Source: Deltaproteobacteria bacterium
Lineage (GTDB): Bacteria; Desulfobacterota; Deferrimicrobia; Deferrimicrobiales; Deferrimicrobiaceae
DNA length: 46,610 bases
NCBI GenBank assembly: GCA_016234845.1
Contig: JACRNP010000056.1
Span: 1 to 46,610 of the forward strand
Reading direction: 5' to 3'
Positions 41,051 to 46,610 of the stretch are shown one piece after another. Under the pieces are notes generated by a model. It was not told the origin of the DNA. It was given only the letters and a program-made list of their open reading frames with translations, and did no database searches. How positions within the stretch are numbered: the stretch's first letter is position 1; each line of letters opens with the position of its first letter. The position numbers were made by a program, and so were the translations under genes.

Positions 41051-42336
41051 CGCTCATGCACCGAGCACGGAAGGGAGATGCCGCCCCGGAGATCGATCGG
41101 GCGGCCCGGGCGGAAGGGATGGCTCCGGAGAGGCTCCGGTCGCTCGTCGCCGGGGGGAAGGCGGTGATCCCCCGGAACCGGAGGCGGAAGACGGTGCGCC
41201 CCGTCGCCATCGGCGAGGGACTCTCCGTGAAGGTGAACGCGAACGTGGGCTCCTCCCGCGACCGCGCCGACCTCGCGCTCGAGATGGAGAAGATGCGGGT
41301 CGCGGTCGCCGCCGGCGCCGACGCGGTGATGGACCTGTCCACGGGCGGGCCGATCGACGAGATCCGGCGGGCGATCCTCGACGAATGCCCGGTTCCCGTC
41401 GGGACCGTCCCCGTGTACCAGGCGGCGGCCGACGGAAACCTGCGGGGGAAGTCGTGGCTCGACCTCACGGCGGACGACTTCTTCGCCGGGATCGAGAAGC
41501 AGGCGCGGGACGGCGTCGACTTCATGACCGTCCACTGCGGGGTGACCCGCGAAGCGCTGGAGCGGCTGGTCCGGGAGGGGCGGCGTCTCGACATCGTCAG
41601 CCGCGGCGGTTCCCTGCTCGCCGAATGGATGGACCACCACGGCCGCGAAAACCCGTTCTACGACCAGTACGACCGCCTCCTCGACATCTGCCGGGAGTAC
41701 GACATCACGATCTCGCTGGGGGACGGCCTGCGCCCCGGATGTCTCGCGGACGCGACCGACCGCGCCCAGGTGCACGAACTGATGACGTTGGGGGAGCTCG
41801 CCGACCGCGCCTGGGCCAGGGACGTGCAGGTGATGATCGAGGGGCCCGGCCACGTTCCGATGCACCAGATCGCGGCCAACATGGTGCTGCAGAAGCGGCT
41901 GTGCCACGGGGCGCCGTTCTACGTGCTGGGGCCCCTGGTCACCGACATCGCCCCCGGGTACGACCACATCACGTCCGCCATCGGCGGGGCGATCGCCGCG
42001 TGGAACGGCGCGGACTTCCTCTGCTACGTCACCCCGTCCGAGCATCTGCGCCTGCCGCCGGTGGAGGACGTGCGGGAAGGGGTGATCGCGACCCGGATCG
42101 CCGCCCATGCCGCGGACATCGCCCGCGGGATCCCCGGGGCGATGGACCGCGACAACCGGATGGCCGACGCCCGGCGCCTCCTCGACTGGAAGTCGCAGAT
42201 CGAGCTCTCCATCGATCCGGAGCGCGCCCGCGCATGGCGGGGCGGGAGCATGCCGACCGTGGACGAGGCGGCGTGCACGATGTGCGCGGACCTGTGCGCC
42301 ATCAAGACGTCGGGGAAGGCGATCCGGAAGAGGTAA
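41047..42336 (+). CDS. thiC: Phosphomethylpyrimidine synthase ThiC
   Basis: 429 residues, the short form typical of anaerobes and archaea. Motifs: SVKVNANVGSS, MDLSTGGPIDEIRRAI, DFMTVHCGVT, SLGDGLRPGCLADATDRAQ, MIEGPGHVPM, GAPFYVLGPLVTDIAPGYDHI and CYVTPSEHL. The C-terminal iron-sulfur motif reads Cys410-x2-Cys413-x3-Cys417 (CTMCADLCAIK), one residue tighter than the CX2CX4C of E. coli ThiC. It rearranges AIR to HMP phosphate by radical SAM chemistry. Last gene of the operon; no thiD is present nearby. Confidence 0.96.
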   Translation: MTLMHRARKGDAAPEIDRAARAEGMAPERLRSLVAGGKAVIPRNRRRKTVRPVAIGEGLSVKVNANVGSSRDRADLALEMEKMRVAVAAGADAVMDLSTGGPIDEIRRAILDECPVPVGTVPVYQAAADGNLRGKSWLDLTADDFFAGIEKQARDGVDFMTVHCGVTREALERLVREGRRLDIVSRGGSLLAEWMDHHGRENPFYDQYDRLLDICREYDITISLGDGLRPGCLADATDRAQVHELMTLGELADRAWARDVQVMIEGPGHVPMHQIAANMVLQKRLCHGAPFYVLGPLVTDIAPGYDHITSAIGGAIAAWNGADFLCYVTPSEHLRLPPVEDVREGVIATRIAAHAADIARGIPGAMDRDNRMADARRLLDWKSQIELSIDPERARAWRGGSMPTVDEAACTMCADLCAIKTSGKAIRKR

Positions 42337-42348
42337 CGGGAATCCGCG

Positions 42349-42918
42349 CTACCGCCGCGGCTTATCCTTTCCCGGCGGGCGCGATCCGTCCGGGAGGGGG
42401 GGAGACGGTTGACGCGGGGGGAGGAAGGCCCCCGGAGCCTTTTCCCGGAAGGAGTCCGCGATCCGCTCGGGGAAGACCGCCGCCAGCCACCGGCCGGCGG
42501 ATATCGCGTAGGGCGCCGCCTTCGACTCCCGAAGCGCCCGGGTCCCGGACGGCAGCAGGATCACCAGAAGGAACACGAGAAGGACCGACAGGAGCGCCCC
42601 CTTGACGAATCCGGCCGCCGCCCCGGCGAGCCGGTCCATCCCCGACAGCTTCGACGCCCGCACCCTCCCCTCGATCAGCCCGCCGACGAGCCGGAACAGG
42701 AGGTAGACGGCGAGGAACACGGCGAGGTAGCCGGCCGCTTCCGAGTACGGGAAGGTGAGCGTAAGGATCGAGACGGCCTCGGCGTAATACCGGATCCCCG
42801 CGAGGTGTCCCGCGACCAGGCCGCCGAGAGAGAAGAGCTGACGCACGAGTCCGCGGGCGATCCCGGCGACGACGAACCAGGCGCAGAGCACCGCGAGAAC
42901 GACGTCCACGACGTTCAT
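42349..42918 (-). CDS. CvpA family membrane protein
   Basis: 189 residues; ATG 42918. Four hydrophobic helices with VDVVLAVLCAWFVVAGIARGLVRQLFSLGGLVAG at the start (CvpA pattern D..vl.i.....i.G..rG...q.fsl.g...G) and GMDRLAGAAAGFVKGALLSVLLVFLLVI later. CvpA was named for colicin V export in E. coli and is now tied to envelope stress; its mechanism is unsettled. The C-terminal tail is Pro/Arg-rich and ends 12 bp from thiC. The gene starts 21 bp after the kinase stop. A TATAAT 6 bp before the ATG suggests a separate leaderless transcript. Confidence 0.85.
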   Translation of the reverse strand: MNVVDVVLAVLCAWFVVAGIARGLVRQLFSLGGLVAGHLAGIRYYAEAVSILTLTFPYSEAAGYLAVFLAVYLLFRLVGGLIEGRVRASKLSGMDRLAGAAAGFVKGALLSVLLVFLLVILLPSGTRALRESKAAPYAISAGRWLAAVFPERIADSFREKAPGAFLPPRQPSPPLPDGSRPPGKDKPRR

Positions 42919-42924
42919 CGTCGC

Positions 42925-42930
42925 ATTATA
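42925..42930 (-). promoter_or_regulatory. -10 element, TATAAT exactly 6 bp before the cvpA start (leaderless candidate)
   Basis: On the minus strand, TATAAT (42930-42925), then GCGACG, then ATG (42918). The spacing equals that before the membrane-protein gene at 25072. The -35 region within the kinase end (GGGTGT) is poor, and there is no clear Shine-Dalgarno sequence for this ATG. Confidence 0.45.
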
Positions 42931-42939
42931 CCGCAAGCC

Positions 42940-45900
42940 CTAATGGTACACCCCGAGAGCCTTCCCGACGACGCGGGAGAGCTCCTCCAGCCGGTACGGC
43001 TTCTGGATGAAGTCGAGGATCCCCTCCTTCATCACCTCCTGGATCGTTCCCTCCATCGTGTACCCCGACGACAGCACGACCCGCGCGTGCGGATTGATCT
43101 CCTTGATCCTCCGGAAGCAGTCCCCCCCGGACAGGTGCGGCATGATCATGTCGACGACCACCAGGTCGATCTCCCGCCACAGTTCGCGGTACCGGGTCAC
43201 CCCGTCGAGGCCGTCCACCGCCGTGATGACCTCGTACCCCAGCGCACGCAGCATGTCCTGGGCCACCTCGCGGACCGTCTCCTGGTCGTCGATCAGGAGG
43301 ATCTTTCCCCGGCCGTGAGGGAGGGCGGAGTCGTCCGCGCCCTCGGCCTCCTTCGCCTTGAGGCTGAAATTCTCGGGAAGGTAGACCCGGAAGGTCGTTC
43401 CGACGCCGACCTCGCTCTGAACGTCCAGGAGCCCCCCGTGGTTCTTCACGATCCCGAACACCATCGAGAGCCCGAGGCCGGTGCCCTTCCCCTGCTCCTT
43501 CGTCGTGAAGAACGGATCGAAGATCCTCTCGAGGTTCTCCCGCGGGATCCCTACGCCCGTGTCGCCGACGGAGAGGAGCAGGTAGTCTCCGGGAATCATC
43601 CCCCCGTGCTCGCAGCAGAACGTGTCGTCCAGGGAAACGCGTTCCGTGGTGATCCTCAGCCGGCCGCCCTCCGGCATCGCGTCGCACGCGTTGACCGCCA
43701 GGTTCATCACGACCTGATCGAGCTGGGACGGATCCCCGAGGACGAGCGCGTCGCCCGGGCAGAAGGAGGTGACGATCCGGATGCGCCGGTCGAGCGTCCC
43801 TTCCAGGAGGGCGGTCACCCCGGTGACGGTCCTCGTCAGATCCACCGGGACGTTCAGGTTTTTCCCCTTCCGCGCGAAGCCGAGCAACTGGGCGGTGAGG
43901 TGGGACGCCCGTTCCGCCGCGCGCTGGATGATCTCGGCGGCCTTCGAGACGTCGGCGCCGGATTCGGGCTTCTGGCGCAGCAGCGTCGCGTACCCGAGGA
44001 TCCCCGTGAGCAGGTTGTTGAAATCGTGCGCGATCCCTCCGGCCAGCAGGCCCAGGGCCTCCATCTTCTGCGCCTGGATCAGCTGGGACTGCAGGCGCAC
44101 GCTTTCCTCCTCGGCCCGTTTCCGCTCCGTGATGTCGCGGGCGGAGGCGCAGTTGTACTCCTTCCCGTCGAATTCGATGTAGTTCGCGGTGATCTCCACG
44201 GGGATCGTGCGGCCGTCCTTCGTGCGGTGAATGGACTCCCACGTCCGCGTGCGGCACCGGCGAAGGTCGTCCCAGTGGGCGGGCCAGCGCTCCGGGGGGA
44301 AGTCCGGGTTGATGTCCTGGATCCTCATCGCGAGCAGCTCCTCGCGCGTGTACCCCAGCGCCTCGCACGTCCGGTCGTTCACGTAGAGGAGGCGGCCGTC
44401 GGAGGCCATCCAGTACGTGGCGTCGCTTCCGCGGTCCACGGTGAACTGGGTGAGGCGAAGGGCGATCTCCGCCTTCTTCCGGTCGGTGATGTCGAGGACC
44501 AGGCCGTCGACCCAGAGCAGCTTGCCGTCGTCGCCGTAGATCATCTGCCGGCGGTCCCCCACCCACCGAACCCCGCCGTCCCGGTGCACCAGCCGGTACT
44601 CCAGCCGGAGCACCCGCTCCTTCGCGAGCACCGCCTCGCGGATTCTCTTCCGGAGCGGGTCGATGTCGTCGGGGTGGACGACGCCGAGCCACCGCAACCT
44701 CCTCGACGTGAAGTCCTCCACGGAGCGGCCGGTGAACCGCTCGATGTCCGCGCCGACGAACGGAAGCGTCCAGTCCGGCAGTCCCCGGTAGACCATCCCC
44801 GGGACGTTGTTCATCAGGGAGACGAGACGGCGGGAAAGGTCCTGCTGCTCCGCGAACATCCGGGCCTGGCGCGCGGCGAGGGCGATCTGGCGCGCCACGG
44901 TTTCCGCCGTCCCGATCTCCTCGCCGGTCCAGCAGTGCCGCTCCGCCCGGTCCAGGAACAGCGCGCCGACCACCTCGTCGTTCCGAAGAAGCGGAACGAC
45001 GAGGCAGGCGGCGGCAGTCCCCGCTCCCGCCGAGCTTCCGAAAATCTTTTCGGCGTCGTCCACCACGACCGTCTTCCCCGAGGCCATCGCCTCCAGGTTC
45101 ACTCCGGGCCGGTTCTGGTACGAACCCGGAAGATCGGCGAGCGGGGAGCCGACCATCCGGTGCTCGATCACCTTCGCCGGGGGCCCTTCCAGGACGACGG
45201 CGCACCGGTGGATGCCGAGCAGCCCCGAGAGCTCCTGCAGCGCCTCCGACACGATCCCCTCGAGGTCCGCCTCGGTCATCGCCGAAGTGCCGATCTGCCG
45301 GAGCATCCGTGCCTGCTGCGCGCGGATCTTCTCCCGCGACTCCCGGAGCTGCGAGTCGCCTCTCGCGATCCGCCGGTTCCCCTGGAGGGCGACGACGAAG
45401 AGGAGGGTGTAGAGCACCGCGAATCCGCCGAGGAGGATCGCCCAGATCTGCGCCTTGGTGCGGAGCACGGCGGAGAGGACCTGGTCCATCTCGAGGTAGA
45501 TCTTGACCACGGCCCGCATCCGGTCGGTGTCGCCCTCGAACAGGGGAACGTAGAGCTCCATCAGCTCCCGCACTTCCCCGGGGAAGCGGGGATCGTCGCG
45601 GTACGGGCGCGTCCGGCGCGCGACGGGAACCCCCCGGAGCGCTTCCCAATGGTAGGGCTTGTCCTGCAGGCGCGTTCCGACCAGGGAGCGCATCCGGGAC
45701 CAGACGACCGTTCCGTCGCCGGAGAAGACCACCACGTCGAGCACGCCGGGGATCGCGAAGATGTCGGAGAGCCGCACCCTCAGCGCCTCGTACTCGCGGG
45801 TATCGGCCGGGACGGAGAGGGAAACGTCGGCCAGGTGCCGCTTCGCGCTCGCCTTGACGTCGGCCGCGACATACCGGTTCGCCTCCTCGACCGCGTTCGA

Positions 45901-45993
45901 TTCGAAGGCGCGCGTGATCAGCACGCCCAGAATCGCCGCGAGGAGGACGAACGCGGCGCCGCAGAGCATCGAGAACCGTCGCAGAAGATCCAT
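42940..45993 (-). CDS. Hybrid sensor histidine kinase (GAF-PAS-PAS-HisKA-HATPase-REC)
   Basis: 1017 residues; ATG 45993 with GGGGAGGT upstream. Two membrane helices (about 10-28 and 181-203) enclose a periplasmic sensor domain of about 150 residues. A GAF domain (about 240-380) and two PAS domains (about 388-505, 510-630, the first ending [16 protein letters not shown]) follow. The H-box [12 protein letters not shown] places the phospho-accepting His at 656, the ATPase has [14 protein letters not shown] and GDTGVGIP, and a receiver domain ends the chain with phospho-acceptor Asp948 in VVDMIMP. The HDFNNLL type of H-box belongs to HPK4-like kinases. No separate response regulator is adjacent, so output is probably through phosphotransfer elsewhere. 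Signal unknown. Confidence 0.93.
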   Translation of the reverse strand: MDLLRRFSMLCGAAFVLLAAILGVLITRAFESNAVEEANRYVAADVKASAKRHLADVSLSVPADTREYEALRVRLSDIFAIPGVLDVVVFSGDGTVVWSRMRSLVGTRLQDKPYHWEALRGVPVARRTRPYRDDPRFPGEVRELMELYVPLFEGDTDRMRAVVKIYLEMDQVLSAVLRTKAQIWAILLGGFAVLYTLLFVVALQGNRRIARGDSQLRESREKIRAQQARMLRQIGTSAMTEADLEGIVSEALQELSGLLGIHRCAVVLEGPPAKVIEHRMVGSPLADLPGSYQNRPGVNLEAMASGKTVVVDDAEKIFGSSAGAGTAAACLVVPLLRNDEVVGALFLDRAERHCWTGEEIGTAETVARQIALAARQARMFAEQQDLSRRLVSLMNNVPGMVYRGLPDWTLPFVGADIERFTGRSVEDFTSRRLRWLGVVHPDDIDPLRKRIREAVLAKERVLRLEYRLVHRDGGVRWVGDRRQMIYGDDGKLLWVDGLVLDITDRKKAEIALRLTQFTVDRGSDATYWMASDGRLLYVNDRTCEALGYTREELLAMRIQDINPDFPPERWPAHWDDLRRCRTRTWESIHRTKDGRTIPVEITANYIEFDGKEYNCASARDITERKRAEEESVRLQSQLIQAQKMEALGLLAGGIAHDFNNLLTGILGYATLLRQKPESGADVSKAAEIIQRAAERASHLTAQLLGFARKGKNLNVPVDLTRTVTGVTALLEGTLDRRIRIVTSFCPGDALVLGDPSQLDQVVMNLAVNACDAMPEGGRLRITTERVSLDDTFCCEHGGMIPGDYLLLSVGDTGVGIPRENLERIFDPFFTTKEQGKGTGLGLSMVFGIVKNHGGLLDVQSEVGVGTTFRVYLPENFSLKAKEAEGADDSALPHGRGKILLIDDQETVREVAQDMLRALGYEVITAVDGLDGVTRYRELWREIDLVVVDMIMPHLSGGDCFRRIKEINPHARVVLSSGYTMEGTIQEVMKEGILDFIQKPYRLEELSRVVGKALGVYH

Positions 45994-46067
45994 CGGGTCC
46001 GGGCACCTCCCCTTGCCACCTATCGGCCGGACTACGGAAAAAATTCAGAAGGAATTCCTGTAACCTG

Positions 46068-46097
46068 TTGGAATCGGAACTGGAAACGGGGTATAAA
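46068..46097 (+). promoter_or_regulatory. Probable promoter of tRNA-Leu
   Basis: TTGGAA (46068-46073), 18-bp spacer, TATAAA (46092-46097). Transcription would start near 46104, about 40 nt before the mature tRNA. The surrounding 45994-46146 contains nothing else that looks like a gene. Confidence 0.55.
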
Positions 46098-46146
46098 GGA
46101 GGACCGGGACGGCGGATTCCACCGCCCCGGGCGCTTGCTTCCCGAT

Positions 46147-46233
46147 GCCGGAGTGGTGGAACTGGCAGACGCGCGGGACTCAAAATCCCGTGAGGGCAAC
46201 CTCGTGGGGGTTCGAAGCCCCCCTCCGGCACCA
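46147..46233 (+). tRNA. tRNA-Leu(CAA)
   Basis: Acceptor stem GCCGGAG (46147-46153) pairs with CTCCGGC (46223-46229), followed by discriminator A and an encoded CCA (46231-46233). The anticodon stem is CGGGA/TCCCG with loop CTCAAAA, giving anticodon CAA (46181-46183), which reads UUG. The long variable arm (TGAGGGCAACCTCG) is the class II hallmark of tRNA-Leu, and the T-arm GGGGG-TTCGAA-GCCCCC is complete. Confidence 0.95.
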
Positions 46234-46284
46234 CCCCCTTTCCCGTTGCGTGGTGCGCAACGGGGGGGTTCGAACGGGCGAGGA
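46212..46284 (+). repeat. tRNA-Leu 3'-end repeat, copy 1 (73 bp)
   Basis: Begins in the T-loop of tRNA-Leu and runs through CTCCGGCACCA into the downstream flank. It contains a perfect 9-bp hairpin CCCGTTGCG / CGCAACGGG with a 5-base loop (46242-46264), not followed by a T run, and then GGTTCGAAC, a T-loop-like sequence. It recurs at 46386-46458 with a single mismatch (G for A in GGTTC/GATTC). Confidence 0.9.
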
Positions 46285-46385
46285 TCGCCGAGCGATTTGC
46301 GAGGAAGAGCGCGACGCACGGGAGCGCGGAAGATCCGAGCCCCGCCGCCAAAGCCGGAGCCTTGGCTGGGCGGAGGCTCAGGCGG
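46285..46385. other. 101-bp spacer between the two tRNA-tail repeat copies
   Basis: A unique stretch between the copies. It contains GCCGGAG (46353-46359), the 5' acceptor sequence of the tRNA, and GAGCCT/AGGCTC, a short hairpin. No gene is seen. Confidence 0.5.
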
Positions 46386-46458
46386 TCGAAGCCCCCCTCC
46401 GGCACCACCCCCTTTCCCGTTGCGTGGTGCGCAACGGGGGGATTCGAACGGGCGAGGA
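46386..46458 (+). repeat. tRNA-Leu 3'-end repeat, copy 2 (73 bp)
   Basis: Second copy, 174 bp downstream of the first, again containing TCGAAGCCCCCCTCCGGCACCA of the tRNA 3' end, the 9-bp hairpin and the T-loop-like flank. Together with GCCGGAG at 46353-46359 it could fold into a mini acceptor/T-arm (46353-46407), but the D and anticodon arms are missing. It is not a functional tRNA. Confidence 0.9.
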
Positions 46459-46480
46459 ACGACGACGAACGTCCAGGCCA

Positions 46481-46509
46481 TTGATTCCCGTCGATTCATG
46501 TGGTACCGT
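46481..46509 (+). promoter_or_regulatory. Possible promoter of the cold-shock gene
   Basis: TTGATT (46481-46486), 17-bp spacer, TACCGT (46504-46509); the -10 is weak. The following 60 bases are AT-richer than the rest of the window and would form the leader of the cold-shock mRNA. Low confidence. Confidence 0.3.
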
Positions 46510-46575
46510 ATGGGTTCTGGTCGATTTGGGCCTTGTTGCCTGGGTTGAGCAAGAACATTCTTTTTGGGGGTTGTT

Positions 46576-46610
46576 TTGGAAACAGGTACCGTGAAGTGGT
46601 TCAACGATGC
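46576..46610 (+). CDS. Cold-shock protein (CspA family), 5' part only
   Basis: Runs off the window. The TTG at 46576 opens (M)ETGTVKWFND, the canonical CspA-family N-terminus (xxxGTVKWFN). GGGGG lies five bases upstream. Only 11 complete codons are visible. Cold-shock proteins bind single-stranded RNA and DNA and aid translation at low temperature. Confidence 0.85.
   Translation, partial: METGTVKWFND

Noticed and set aside
37969-42336. Hydrogenase maturation operon around the HydG-like gene
   Set aside because: No hydE, hydF or hydrogenase subunit is encoded nearby; the neighbours are all thiamine genes and a TPP riboswitch precedes them.
46212-46458. attL/attR of a mobile element at tRNA-Leu
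   Set aside because: The interval is only 101 bp and carries no integrase or cargo, so a present element is excluded; an old excision scar remains possible.
46145-46594. A 149-residue + strand open frame through tRNA-Leu and its tail repeats
   Set aside because: It begins inside the tRNA precursor and is kept open only because the repeat period is a multiple of three. It is noted as a parallel with the tyrT repeat peptide but not called as a gene.
1-46610. CRISPR arrays, insertion sequences, prophage genes, rRNA
   Set aside because: No regularly spaced repeats, transposase or integrase motifs, phage proteins or rRNA sequences were found on reading either strand.

Overview
The window is a GC-rich, gene-dense chromosomal segment of a diderm bacterium. 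The gene order rplU-rpmA-obgE-proB-proA-nadD-rsfS, an AgmX/PglI-type envelope protein and many GTG/TTG starts point to a deltaproteobacterial lineage (Desulfuromonadota, Deferrimicrobia or Myxococcota-like); this placement is inference from gene content. Heptose (rfaE2), LapA/LapB and Mla (mlaE-F-D) genes show an LPS-bearing outer membrane. The HydG/ThiH radical-SAM enzyme and a short ThiC suggest an anaerobe. I saw no rRNA, CRISPR array, insertion sequence or phage gene.

Region 1 (2-10188, + strand): the end of a TgpA-like transglutaminase, then a tightly packed run of exported proteins: a DUF2135/YfaP-like protein, a small secreted protein, a 1440-residue TPR protein, a TPR lipoprotein, a small secreted protein, a TonB-like protein with an AgmX/PglI C-terminal domain, and a HEAT-repeat protein. 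Together they look like a trans-envelope machine distantly related to the myxobacterial Glt/Nfs apparatus; this is the least understood part of the window. Region 2 (10328-12870): a YifB-type AAA+ ATPase converging on a flavin monooxygenase-like oxidoreductase.

Region 3 (12948-21561, + strand): a near-consensus promoter drives rplU-rpmA-obgE-proB-proA-nadD-rsfS, followed by a LapA-LapB fusion, comF, a nitrilase-family amidase and rfaE2. A second good promoter sits inside nadD. RsfS has no ATG/GTG/TTG at its expected start. Region 4 (21431-24955, - strand): cysteine desulfurase, a MltD-like LysM transglycosylase and a DUF3343 Se/S-carrier-like protein. Region 5 (25072-27000): a small membrane protein, a DUF721 (DciA-like) protein, a TrmN6-like methyltransferase, and a 458-bp noncoding element with terminal and internal inverted repeats.

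Region 6 (27016-37682, - strand): a long probable operon alr-mlaE-mlaF-mlaD-purH-purD-purE-DUF89-Sua5/YciO-DUF1015, linking wall precursor supply, lipid transport and purine synthesis. Region 7 (37766-42336, + strand): a TPP-riboswitch-controlled thiamine operon, radical SAM tyrosine lyase-thiS-thiG-thiE-thiC, with a recognisable terminator and a possible antiterminator; the lyase carries a HydG-type C-terminal cluster motif. Region 8 (42349-46610): cvpA and a large hybrid histidine kinase on the - strand, then tRNA-Leu(CAA) with a 174-bp-period repeat of its 3' end, and the start of a cold-shock gene.

All four convergent gene pairs overlap or are separated by only 12 bp, and the only convincing intrinsic terminator is the one in the thiamine leader.
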